From positions 135,890,096 through 135,954,095 of the forward strand of contig CM065802.1 in assembly GCA_033398695.1 (NCBI GenBank): a stretch of 64,000 bases of DNA, read 5' to 3'. Of this stretch, positions 33,720 through 45,540 are shown piece by piece. Position 1 is the first letter of the stretch. Every line of letters begins with the position of its first letter. Source of the stretch: Orobanche coerulescens (Eukaryota; Streptophyta; Magnoliopsida; Lamiales; Orobanchaceae). The notes beneath the pieces were generated by a model. That model was not told where the DNA came from and did no database searches. It saw only the letters and a program-made list of their open reading frames with translations. The translations under genes were made by a program, and so were the position numbers.

Positions 33720-35159
33720 TTTTACTGATAGTATTTCTTCAAATGAATGGCGTTCTAGGGATATTGGTCCGGAGTGCCGTCTGGGTGCTGGAGCTCGTAG
33801 GATCCTTTGGTCATCCATTTGGATATCCTGAAGGGCCCCTCCCAATTCGGGCCAAATACTCCCGTGTGAGTCTGGACCTTTTTGAGGACTAGGTCGCCCA
33901 CTTGGAATCGCCTTTCCTTGACCTTCGAATTGAAGAATTTTTTGGATTTCCTTTTTTGGATTGTTTCTTCATTTCCGAGGTCAGTCGTCGCTCCTCAAGC
34001 ATATCCAAGTCGATCCGTCGAGCTACATCATTATCCGTCGTCATTTCTTGTTCAGTTCGGTGGCTGAGGACGGCGATCTCTGAAGGGATCACTGCTTCTG
34101 TTTCGACGGCGAGGGCGAATGGGGTTTCGCCGGTTGAATTTCGGGTCGTCATTCGGTAGGACCACAAAACATCTGGGAGCTCGCTCGCCCATCGTCCTTG
34201 TTTGGATTCGAGTCTTGCTTTGATCGTGTGTTTGAGAATCTTGTTTACAGCCTCTACCTGCCCGTTCGTCTGAGGGTGTTAAGGGGCCGAGAACAACTTT
34301 TTAATTCCCCATTTCTCGCAGAATTGCATGACTTCCAAACTGTCGAACTACTTTCCGTTGTCGGAGATGATAGCCTGGGGTAGACCGAACCGGCATATGG
34401 CGTTCTTCCAAATGAACTTGATCACTTGTTCTTGGCCGATATTGTTGAGTGGCTCGGCTTCATCCCATTTCGTGAAATAATCGACCCCCACGATGACAAA
34501 CTTACATCCCCCTGGCGCCGTCGGCAAAGGACCGATGAGATCGATGCCCCATTGGGCGAACGGCCACAGACTGTACATAGAAGTGAGCTGCTCGGGGAAA
34601 GCTTGATGTTTGGGCCCATCACTTGAAACCTGTGACAAGATCGGGCATAGGCAATCGCGTCTTTTCGTAGTGTAGGCCAGAAAAAGCCTTGCCTGGTCGT
34701 CTTGTGGATGAGAGCTCGCCCTCCATCGTGATTTTCACAGCTCCCGTCATGGATTTCGGCTAAAACAAGTCGGCCTTCCTCCGGCGTAATGCACTTGAGG
34801 AGAGGAAGGCTGAAAACTCGCTTGTAAAGCCGGTCGTCCAGTAGGGTGTATCTAGTTGCTCGGAGCTGAAGCTGGCGAACTTTGATCCGATCTGCGGGGA
34901 CCGTTCCGTCCTTCAAGTATTTAATGAACGGAGTCATCCAGTTCTCTTCGGCGATGGCAACTTTGGTGATCAGGCTTTTGTCGATCGCTGGCTTTGCTGA
35001 CTTCGTGATTTGGATGTTAGAGAAGTCTGCTGCCACATCTGACGATGCGAGTTTGGATAGGGCATCGGCTTGGGAGTTGTGCTCTCTCGGGACTTGTTCG
35101 ATCAGCACTTCTTCAAACTTTGTGCACATTTCGGCGACCAATTCTTGGTATTTGATCAT
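33720..35159 (-). pseudogene. Tat integrase, copy A (broken)
   Basis: The zinc region has two His (EIHDGSCENHDGG) but only one of two expected Cys (SCHRFQ). Core Asp residues are in WGIDLIGPLP and ISDNGK. The C-terminal part is WSYRMTTRNSTGETPFAL, then HRTEQEM and GPNWEGPFRI, ending near 33720. Breaks are a frame change near 34600 and a TAG right after ISDNGK (near 34348). Copy A keeps the C-terminal domain that copy B lacks. Confidence 0.82.
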
Positions 35160-37500
35160 CTATTCGCCGCGCGCCTCATATTCCCCCTTGACTTGGTTCA
35201 CGACCAGGAGGGAGTCTATGAAGATGTGGAGGCGACGAACGTCCAGGGCGAGTGCTAGGTCGAGCCTGCCTACCAAGGCTTCGTACTCGGCTTCATTGTT
35301 GGTCGCACGGAAACCGAAATGCACATCATTTGTGAAACTTTGGCCATCGGGGCTGATGAGGACAATCCCTGCCCCTGCTCGTGAGCTGGTCGTCGAGCCA
35401 TCTACGTACAATTTCCAAGCAGGACGGCCGACCTGGGTCGGACTGGGCGGGAACGTTAATTCCACCACGAAGTCCGCCAGATCTTGGCCTTTGATCGCCG
35501 TGCGAGGAGTGTACGTAACACCGTATTGCGCGATCTCCAGTGACCACTTGAGGAGTCGCCCGTTGGTGTCTGGCCGGTGCAGAACTTGCCTTAGAGGGAG
35601 AGTCGTCAGAACCTCCACTTTGTGTTCGAAGAAGTAGGCCCTCAGCTTGCGAACACTCATGACTAGTGCGTAGGCGAGCTTCTCCAGAGGTGTGTAACGC
35701 GTTTCTGCGTCATGAAGCGCTTGACTGACGAAGTAGATCGGCAAGTGGGCTTTCCCCTCTGCTCGTAGCACTCAGCGCGACCTCTGAGGCTGCCAGGTAG
35801 AGGAATAGCTTTTCGCCGGGGATTGGTTTCGCCAGAATTTGGGGATTAGACAGATACTCCTGGATTTTGGCGAACGCCATTTGACTTTCCTTCGTCTATG
35901 CAAATTTCTTATTGTTTATGGTGGCGAAGAATGGCTTGCTTTTGTCTCCGAGCCGAGAAATGAAACGGTTAAGGGCTGCTAGACAACATGTGAGGCGTTG
36001 CACCTGTTTGACATTCCGTGGCTCCTGCATGTCGAGGATCGCCTGGATCTTGGTGGGGTTCGCTTCGATCCCCCTTTGGCTCACGATGTGCCCCAGGAAC
36101 TTTCCGGAGCTTACCCCGAAGTTGCATTTCTTGGGGTTCAGTTTCATGTTAAATTTCTCGAGGATGGCGAATGTCTCGGCAAGGTCTTTGAGGTCATCTT
36201 CCTTTTTGAGGCTCTTGACCACGATGTCGTCAATGTAAACCTCCATGGTCTTGCCGATCTGGTCAGCGAACATCCCGTTGACTAGTCGTTGGTAGGTCGC
36301 CCCCGCATTCTTCAGACCGAATGGCATTCGGACCCAAAAGTACACGTATTTTTCCGTGTGGAATGACGTGTGTTTTACGTCTTTCTCCGCCATTGGGATC
36401 TGATGGTACCCGATGAAGGCGTCCACAAACGACATCATTTCGCAACCTGCCGTGCTATCGACCAAGTGGTCAATATGAGGCATCGGAAAGTGGTCTTTCT
36501 GACATGCCGCATTGAGGTCGGTGAAATAGATGCATAGCCTCCAGGAGTTGCTCGCCTTTTTGACGAGCACCGCGTTGGCTACCCACTGTGGCTCGTCGGT
36601 AGCTACTCCGATCAGTTTGTTGTCGAGCAACTTTTTGACTTCTGCGTCGAGCGCAGCATACTTCTCAGGACCGAATTTCCTACGTTTATGGTGAATAGGT
36701 CTCCTTGCCGGGTCGATCTTTAGATAGTGGCAAGCGTGTTCAGGACTGATGTCGACCATATCCTGATGGGACCAGGAAAATATTCCGATGTTCTTACATA
36801 GTAAACTGATCAGATCGTCTTTTAACTCGAGACCGACACTTGTGCCGATCTGCACTTCCCGCTCCGGGCGAGCCGGATCTATCGTTATATTTTCCAACTC
36901 TTCAATGTGGACGGTCGCTTCTCATTTGGAACGATTTCTGGAGTCGATCCTTGGATCAATGTCGAGGCTTGGCTCGAAATCGATCCTTGGCTCGATTTCG
37001 TCCGACAATCGATGCGAGATGCCGTCCTATGAGTCGGTCTAGTATGAGGTGCTTGGCTCGTCGATCTCCATTGGTTGAATGTCGATCGTCTCAATGTTAT
37101 AAATGGCATGGGAAGCATTTAAAGGGGAAGTTACGACACAGGAGTAATTCAAACATTTCTTTGCCACTCCTTTTACAGTACCGACCGTCCCATCGGCAGT
37201 GGGGAACTTGATACAGTAAAAGAAAGAAGAGGCGACCGCCTCGAAGGTTTCTAGAAAGGGGCGACCTAGGAACCCATTATAGATGCTGGGCCTATCTATG
37301 ATTACAAAATTGAGGTTCCTGGTGATCCTAACCTTGGGATCGTAACAGCATATTAGCTCGACAGAGAGCTTGATCCTTCCATAGGCTTAGACCGTGTTGT
37401 CGCCGAACCTTTGAAGCACCGTATCAAATGGCTTGATAAACTTAGTCAGGTTGCCGAGCTGGTCCATAGCAGATTTGAATATGATATTTCAAAAGCTCCC
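35160..37500 (-). pseudogene. Tat protease end, RT and RNase H, copy A (broken)
   Basis: The protease remainder (IDRPSIYNGFLGRPFLE) leads into RT: KIDPARRP, the AFIGYHQIPM region, MPFGLKNAGATYQRLV and an intact catalytic YIDD (YIDDIVVKS). RT stops at a TAG near 35896, where copy B has Trp. RNase H (YTPLEKLAYALVMS) and a second RNase-H-like domain (WKLYVDGSTTSS ... NNEAEYEALVGRL) follow up to a TAG at 35160 that copy B shares. The dual RNase H arrangement supports the Tat assignment. Confidence 0.85.
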
Positions 37501-38963
37501 ATTGTCAACCAGCACGCAGTCGACCATTTTCCCAAGGATACAGGCAGAGATTACCAATGCATCCTCTTTGGGGCACTGCACTCCCTCCCTATCCTTGTTG
37601 GAGAAGGTGATGAGCGTGTCTCTATAGATGGTCGGCTCTGGGGGCACCACGATATGGACCCCGGCGAACGCCCTCAACTCGGCCTTCCGCTTTCTATTTG
37701 ATATGGTGAAAACCGGGGAAAGGCCTCCGAGGTTTCCACCTTCCGACTGAAGCATATTGATCCGGCCGCCGGGGTTGATCGGAGGGATTGACTCGTCTGA
37801 GTACTCCGGCTCGTTTTGCTCGATCCTGGCGATCGGATTGGGAGGGATTCCGTCGTTCTGTCGGCGATCGCGTCCCCCGGCCCTTTCTGCCCGGGGTTCT
37901 GGCTTGGTCACCAAGTTGTCCAACTTGCCTTCCTCAAACAGTCTCCAGAGTTGTTTGAGGAGGTCGCGGCACTGGATGGTGTTGTGGCCGGGACTTTTGT
38001 GGTAGGCACAAAATTTGCTGCGGTCCAGATGACCGTTATCCCTCATCGGCTTTGGTTTGCTAAGCCACTCACGCCCCTTGATGGCGTTGAAAATATGGGC
38101 CGGAGACAGATTGAGGTGCCGGAGGAGGTGAAATTCCACATCCTCAAAGGCCTTGAACTCACCGGGCGGATTTGCGACCGCCTTTCTGGGCTTGGCAACT
38201 GCCTTCTTCGGGACGGGGGATGGCGCCTTCCCTTCTCCGGTATATCCCTCACCTAAGTGAAGGGTGAGCATCATCTGCCTAGCCAGAAAGTCGGCGGCCC
38301 TGACGCGGAAGATCGCGTAGGTCGGGGGGATATCCTTCGTGAGGTGCCTGAACATGGGTGAATGGCCATAGAATCCCCCTAGGACCGAGTAGAAGGCGAG
38401 CTCGTCGCTAATGGGCTCACCGGTGAAGACTATTTCATTCACCCGGTCGATGTAGTCTTTGTCGGGCACGTCCTTCCCCTGCCTGATCTTCATCATGCGG
38501 TGGCGGCCTTGTGACCGAGCAACTTTGGCGGCGAAATACGACGTGAAGTCGTTCGCCAGTTTCTCAAAACAGTTGATTGAGTGCGGTGGAAATGAGATGT
38601 ACCACCTATGGGCAAGATCGCCCAATGTAAATGGGAACATTATGCACTTCGTCGCGTCCAATGCCCCGCATCCGGTCATGTAGATCCGGAACTTGCTCAA
38701 GTGGGTCTCCGGATCCGATCTCCCCTCATATGGAGGTGTTTGAGGAGGAGCGATCTTCGGTTGTACGGGGGCGATCTCGATCTGGACCGCGAGCGGCTTA
38801 CTCATTCCGGCGATCGATATCTTGGCGCCTGCCCCAGTTTCTATGAGCGCCTTCATTTCCTCGAGCTGGCGCTGCATTTCGTCCATCGCCATAGCCTGAC
38901 TGCTCGCGGATTGGCTCTCGGAGCGGGAGCCGAGGCGATCACGTACCTATCTCCTGGCCCCGT
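37489..38963 (-). pseudogene. Tat gag and protease start, copy A (N-terminally cut)
   Basis: The open frame of 467 codons begins MAMDEMQRQLEEMK at 38892. It includes the capsid domain (CGALDATKCIMFPFTLGDLAHRW in sense order, seen in pieces such as FTLGDLAHRWY) and a short Cys/His region (CAYHKSPGHNTIQC). The protease active site is LVDNGSF, then the frame fails. Upstream of 38963 the rest of gag is replaced by the duplication junction; copy B shows that gag normally starts about 600 bp further up. Confidence 0.85.
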
Positions 38964-38974
38964 CAGAACCCCAT
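38964..38974. other. Junction of the Tat internal duplication
   Basis: Copy A gag sequence ends in GGCCCCGT at 38963 and integrase sequence of copy B starts at 38975 (equivalent to 34038). The 11 bases between, CAGAACCCCAT, belong to neither copy, which points to end joining or template switching. Confidence 0.75.
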
Positions 38975-39974
38975 TCGTCATTTCTTGTTCAGTTCGGTGG
39001 CTGAGGACGGCGATCTCTGAAGGGATCACTACTTCTGTTCCGAAGGCGAGGGCGAATGGGGTTTCGCCGGTTGAATTTTGGGTCATCATTCGGCAGGACC
39101 ACAAAACATATGGGAGCTCGCTCGCCCATCGTCCTTGTTTGGATTCGAGTCTTGCTTTGATCGTGTGTTTGAGAATCTTATTTACAGCCTCTACCTACCC
39201 GTTCATCTGAGGGTGTTAAGGGGCCGAGAATAACTTTTTAATTCCCCATTTCTCGAAGAATTGCATGACTTCCAAACCATCGAACTGCTTTCCGTTGTCG
39301 GAGATGATAGCCTGGGGTAGACCGAACCGGCATATGGCGTTCTTCCAAATGAACTAGATCACTTGTTCTTGGCCGATATTGTTGAGTGGCTCGGCTTCAT
39401 CCCATTTCGTGAAATAATCGACCCCCACGATGGCAAACTTACATCCCCCTGGCGCCGTCGGCAAAGGACCGATGAGATCGATGCCCCATTGGGCGAACGA
39501 CCACGGACTGTACATAGAAGTGAGCTGCTCGGGGGAAAGCTTGATGTTCGGGCCCATCACTTGAAACCTGTGACAAGATCGGGCGTAGGCGATCGCGTCT
39601 TTTCGTAGTGTAGGCCAGAAAAAGCCTTGCCTGGTCGTCTTGTGGATGAGAGCTCGCCCTCCATCGTGATTTCCACAGCTCCCGTCATGGATTTCGGCTA
39701 AAACAAGTCGGCCTTTCTCCGGCGTAATGCACTTGAGGAGAGGAAGGCTGAAAGCTCGCTTGTAAATCCGGTCGTCCAATAGGGTGTATCTGGTTGCTCG
39801 GAGCTGAAGCTGGCGAACTTCGATCCGATCTGCGGGGACCGTTCTGTCCTTCAAGTATTTAATGAACGGAGTCATCCAGTTCTCTTCGGCGATGGCAACT
39901 GTGGTGATCAGGCTTTTATCGATCGCCGGCTTTGCTGACTTCGTGATTTGGATGTTAGAGAAGTCTGCCGCCAC
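38975..39974 (-). pseudogene. Tat integrase, copy B (truncated and broken)
   Basis: It is parallel to 34038-35037 of copy A. Zinc region and core Asp residues are present, and the frame runs further than in copy A, through WGIDLIGPLP to a TAG after GQEQVI (near 39354). Copy B has Gln where copy A has TAG after DNGK. The C-terminal domain is absent because the duplication junction cuts it. A TAA near 39975 separates it from the upstream domains. Confidence 0.82.
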
Positions 39975-40097
39975 ATCTTACGATGCGAGTTTGGATAGGG
40001 CATCGTCCTGGGAGTTGTGCTCTCTCGGGACTTGTTCGATCAGCACTTCTTCAAACTTTGTGCATATTTCGGCGACCAATTCTTGGTATTTGATCAT

Positions 40098-41989
40098 CTA
40101 TTCACCGCGCGCCTCATATTCCCCCTTGACTTGGTTCACGACCAGGAGGGAGTCCATGAAGATGTGGAGGCGACGAATGTCCAGGGCGAGTGCTAGGTCG
40201 AGCCTGCCTACCAAGGCTTCATACTCGGCTTCATTGTTGGTCGCACGGAAACCGAAATGCATATCATTTGTGAAACTTTGGCTGTCGGGGTTGATGAGGA
40301 CAATCCCTGCCCCTGCTCGTGAGCTGGTCGTCGAGCCATCTACGTACAATTTCCAAGCAGGACGGCCGACCTGGGTCGGAGGACTGGGCGGGAACGTTAA
40401 TTCCACCACGAAGTCCGCCAGAGCTTGGCCTTTGATCGTCGTGCGAGGAGCGTACGTAACACCGTATTGGGCGATCTCCAGTGACCACTTGAGGAGTCGC
40501 CCGTTGGTGTCTGGCCGGTGCAGAACTTGCCTTAGAGGGAGAGTCGTCAGAACCTCCACTTTGTGTTCGAAGAAATAGGCCCTCAGCTTGCGAACACTCA
40601 TGACTAGTGCGTAGGCGAGCTTCTCCAGAGGTGTGTAACGCGTTTCCGCGTCATGAAGCGCTTGACTGACGAAGTAGATCGGCAAGTGGGCTTTACCCTC
40701 TGCTCGCAGCACTCAGCGCGACCTCTGAGGCTTCCAGGTAGAGGAATAGCTTTTCGCCGGGGATTGGTTTCGCCAGAATTTGGGGATTAGACAGATACTC
40801 CTGGATTTTGGCGAACGCCATTTGACTTTCCTTCGTCCATGCAAATTTCTTATTCTTTATGGTGGCGAAGAATGGCTTGCTTTTGTCTCCGAGCCGAGAA
40901 ATGAAACGGTTAAGGGCTGCTAGACAACCTGTGAGGCGTTGCACCTGTTTGACATTCCGTGGCTCCTGCATGTTTAGGATCGCCTGGATCTTGGTGGGGT
41001 TCGCTTCGATCCCCCTTTGGCTCACGATGTGCCCCAGGAACTTTCCAGAGCTTACCCCGAAGTTGCATTTCTTGGGGTTCAGTTTCATGTTAAATTTCTC
41101 GAGGATGGCGAACGTCTCGGCAAGGTCTTTGAGGTCATCTTCCTTTTTGAGGCTCTTGACCACGATGTTGTCAATGTAAACCTCCATCGTCTTGCCGATA
41201 TGGTCAGCGAACATCCCGTTGACTAGTCGTTGGTAGGTCGCCCCCGCATTCTTCAGACCGAATGGCATTCGGACCCAAAAGTACACGTCTTTTTCCGTGT
41301 GGAATGACGTGTGTTTTACGTCTTTCTCCGCCATTGGGATCTGATGGTACCCGGTGAAGGCATCCACAAACGACATCATTTCGCAACCTGCCGTGCTATC
41401 GACCAAGTGGTCAATATGAGGCATCGGAAAGTGGTCTTTCGGACATGCTGCGTTGAGGTCGGTGAAATCAATGCATAGCCTCCAGGAGTTGCTCGCCTTT
41501 TTGACGAGCACCACGTTGGCTAACCACTGTGGCTCGTCGGTAGCTACTCCGATAAGTTTGTTGTCGAGCAACTTTTTGACTTCTGCGTCGAGCGCAGCAT
41601 ACTTCTCAGGACCGAATTTCCTACGTTTGTGGTGAACAGGTCTCCTTGCCGGGTCGATCTTTAGATAGTGGCAAGCGTGTTCAGGACTGATGTCGACCAT
41701 ATCCTGATGCGACCAGGCAAAGATTCCGATGTTCTTACGTAGTAAACTGATCAGATCGTCTTTTAACTCGAGACCGACACTTGTGCCGATCTGCACTTCC
41801 CGCTCCGGGCGAGCCGGATCTATCGTTATATTTTCCAACTCTTCAATGTGGACGGTCGCTTCTCATTTGGAACGATTTCCGGGCTCGATCCTTGGATCAA
41901 TGCCGAGGCTTGGCTCGAAATCGTTCCTTGGCTCGATTTCGTCCGACAATCGATGCTAGATGCCGTCCTCTGAGTCGGGCTGGTATGAG
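40098..41989 (-). pseudogene. Tat RT and RNase H, copy B (broken)
   Basis: The 381-codon RT frame (40693-41838) is longer than in copy A because it has Trp at the copy A stop. The catalytic YIDD is changed to YIDN (YIDNIVVKS), so RT should be inactive. RNase H and the second RNase-H-like domain (40098-40712) match copy A closely. Copia-2 is inserted just upstream in element sense, at 41990. Confidence 0.85.
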
Positions 41990-43665
41990 TGTTAGGAATA
42001 TATGCCCTCGAATGCCACTCAGAGGATGAGAGAGTGAGAGCAATTGTATTGTAATTATGAATATTATATTTAATAAGGCAATTATTATTTCTATATTATT
42101 GTATATCAGTGGCATTGTGATTTGGTATATAGAATAATAGTCCTTGCATTTGAGAGTGAACATTCTACTTCTTATGGAGAAAAGAAGATAGGCACTAGAA
42201 GTGTTTAGAGCTCGAATTCTTAACTAGTTTGCAAGTCGATAAAACTTTACAGGACATTAAGTTTTAATAAGACTTGTATAACTGATGCTAGGACGGGTGC
42301 ACACCTTGATAGCATAGTTATAAGTATATTGGTGGGACCAGTATACTCGAACACGACTCATACTCGATTCAGTCACACGGTATTCACTCTCGGAGAGTCG
42401 ATGACGAATCGAAAGGTTGTGATAGTATACGTGGACCTTTGACTTGAGGGTTTAGTAGAAGATGTGCCTGTGACGTTTAGTTTGTCATTAGAGTAGTTAG
42501 ACTCATTTGCTTAATTGCTGAGTCGACCTCGAAGTGCGGACTATACGGGCAGGTAGCAGTCTTTACTGTACGCCAAGAAAGGATTCTATCTCCTGTTAGT
42601 GAGCAGGCGAATGTCCTATACGGTTAATGGTGAATAAGATCATAAGTCTTTGGCCAAAGCATTCTGATATAGTCGTATTAGATACACTATTAATCAGTCG
42701 GTCTTGATTTGTATTAACACATGTATAGAGTCTAGTCAACAGTAGGGTTTGACTTTACCGTGACCCGAAGATTTGACCGGGACATCTGATGAAGGGTCTA
42801 TACGTATATGGTATTCATGACATAATGGTTCTGGAATGATTCGTTCATTCGTTCTCAGTCGGGGTTTACAGTGCGGCCCGCTAGGCTGGTTAAGTGCTGC
42901 CCGCACTCATTGATTCCTCCCAATGCCGGCTGAGACGAACCTACGGAGTCGCGCAACAGGATCATTGACGGATAAATATGATTTAATAATCTCTCTTATA
43001 ATATTAGATATTAGTGATTTATCGGATAAATCAAATAGCGGTCTTATGAATTGTAAGTAAGTTACTCGGTGATTACTTTAATTCATAAATTATACTTCTT
43101 AGAGAAATGTATATTTGTGTTTGATATAACTAATTAATTGGATTAATTAATTAGTATAAACACATTGGAAATAAAACGGATTCGTTTGACGGACATCCGA
43201 TTCACGAGGGATTCGTTTGACGAACATCCAATACACGAGCCGAATTAACTCGACCCGTTTCTTGGAAGATTCCCTATAAGGCCCCCCTCCTCTCTACTTT
43301 GTCTCTCTCTCTCATTATATAATATACTTGTGGGATCATGTGAGGTGTAGAGATGCTTTTAAAAGCATCTTCTACATGTGAGGCTTGTAATCATTTGTGA
43401 AAAGAAAGTCTTTTAATCATAAAAGTCTCCTTCTTCCTTCCCCAAGTGAAAATTTCGTTTTTGAGAGAGCATCAAGAGTGAGAAAAATTTTCTACAGCAT
43501 ATACTTGATCTTAGAGACAAGTTATTAGTAGAAAAGATAGAGAGAAAAATTCCTGCAAGCTTCCCTAGCCGCATTCTTAGAGAAAGGAAGTTTGCTGATT
43601 TTTCCGACAAGTTCCGGCGTGTGAAGTAGAGGCACCGTGCTTTCGGTGTTTGGAACGAAGGGCTC

Positions 43666-43700
<35 letters not shown>

Positions 43701-43844
43701 ATGAAGGTTTTTCAGAGACATCAAAGGTATGGGACTTTGATTCCTTGATCTTCGTATTTCTTTTCGTATATACGTTACTTGATCGATCCACTTAGGGATT
43801 CCGTTTATTCTTCCGCTGCGTTTATTTTATGTGGAATCCCAACA
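41990..43844 (+). repeat. Copia-2 5' LTR
   Basis: It pairs with 49476-51304. ATTATATAAT (43314-43323), a perfect palindrome, is a possible TATA region. A CAT microsatellite has 11 units at 43668-43700, against 6 in the other LTR. Confidence 0.93.
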
Positions 43845-43845
43845 G

Positions 43846-43857
43846 TGGTATCGGAGC
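43846..43857 (+). other. Copia-2 primer binding site
   Basis: TGGTATCGGAGC lies one base after the 5' LTR and is complementary to the tRNA-iMet 3' end with one difference from the commonest form. Confidence 0.9.
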
Positions 43858-45540
43858 GAGGTCAAATATATCGTATATACGATCATCTTTGCATTTGGAA
43901 TGTTATTTGATGATGCTTATGATTTAGAATCATAATAGATATAATCGAAGATATTTAATCGTTCATAGTAAGTCAAGTTTCGACTATTTTATGTGAATTA
44001 TAAATCTGAAAATTTTGATTTATGTTGATTTATAAGTTCTTCATGAAGTTAAGAAACTTTTTCGTTTTGGAAGCAAGTCGAAAAATGAGAAAAACGGGGG
44101 TTAAACACGAATACATTTAAGACGAAATTGGCGGGCAGAAATTTCATCGATCGCCGCTCGCCGCCGAGAGTGACTCGGTAGGCTTATCAGAGCTCGGCCA
44201 GCCTGGCGGTGGCCGAGAGTGACTCGGTCCGGCGGTTCTCGGGTTTTCGGCCCGATTTTGAATCGGCCGTGAGTGGGCCCGATCATGGATTTTCGGGACT
44301 CCATTTTTGTGTTTATATTTCGTTGTAATAATTTCCGAAATTTAAATTGGATTTAATTGGATTTAATAAAATATTTGGAATATTTTTTATTAAGGGAAAT
44401 TATTAGACGAGAATATTGTTTTGGCCGGATTACTTTGAACGGATTAAAATGACGATTATAAATATTAATTTGATTAATATTGTAGAAATTAAATAGATTA
44501 ATTTTTATATTAATTGGATTAATATATTAGTTAATTATTTAATTTCATTTACCGTTACATGTTGTATGGAATGCCTTATGTGATGGTGATATAGCTCGTG
44601 GACTTAGTTGTTGATTTGTTCGATTCGATATGGTTGTGAAGGCCGTTTTGAGCCTATTTATTTTTACTAGAAAATAGGTATAATAGGACGTATTGTTCAA
44701 TGATGTAATTATTCATATGGCTATGACGAAGACCAAAGACGACCGACTAGAAGACGAAGAATCAATACTGTATTTTTCCTTTCTTTATTTGGCTTGGCCC
44801 AATACTTAGAAAAAAGTCCATGAGCTATATGTTGGTAGTAGCTAGGTTGCTATTTATTGTTTTTCATTTTGAATGATTGACAAACCACAAACCGCGCTTA
44901 TAAACGGATTAATGTGCAAAGTGTAACATATAATCGCGTTAATACTCCCACTTACAAACACTAAGTTATAAAGGTTACGAGGTTTCCTACCCTCCATCAA
45001 ACTCATGGAAAATTGAAATCTAAACCGGAATATTATTCTTCCGAGTATGTCGGGGTAATATTTTTGGGGAAAGTTGATAAATTCCTAGAGTGCATTAGAT
45101 GCCTTTGGTTGTGACAAATCAAACCCCTATAAATCGTATGGGTTGTCGGGTAAGATTCAATTGTCAGACTAATAGGAGTTGACGGTTTAAACTTAGATAG
45201 TTCAGCGAGCCATAGAAACCGAATGGGTTGAGGGCAAGTGAACTAGGGGTAAAAGAAGATCGAATCATCCATTAGATGGGTTGGTATTAGACACCACTTT
45301 ATAAAGAATAATAGAATATAAACCGTATGGGTTGCCCTCTACTAAACTTTGTAAAGAAATCGATCACCACTATGAAGTCACCCAAGACTTCCGGATTTAA
45401 CATGGGAGTGTGTAAATGTCGATAAAATAGTTGGAGCCGAGTTATGAATAAAGAAAGTCCTTAAATTCTTTACTCGGATCATAATTAAACAAACACTAAC
45501 GAATCTCAAATTATTCTCTGCAGTTAACAAAACTCTCAAT
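43858..45540 (+). other. Copia-2 leader with paired hairpins, no gene
   Basis: About 1.7 kb of AT-rich sequence without a supported frame. A GC-rich island at 44137-44290 contains CCGAGAGTGACTCGG twice (44164-44178 and 44213-44227), each able to form a 5-bp stem with a 5-base loop. Copia-1 has a comparable island. Confidence 0.6.

Noticed and set aside
34882..35637. Long plus-strand frame of 251 codons (and its partner at 39862-40578)
   Set aside because: It is the antisense shadow of Tat RNase H and integrase on the minus strand, which carry the real motifs.
38608..39210. Plus-strand frame of 200 codons across the duplication junction
   Set aside because: It is a shadow of gag and integrase on the other strand, joined by the junction.
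43413..43724. Frame with a Met run encoded by the CAT repeat
   Set aside because: It is a low-complexity product of the microsatellite in the LTR.
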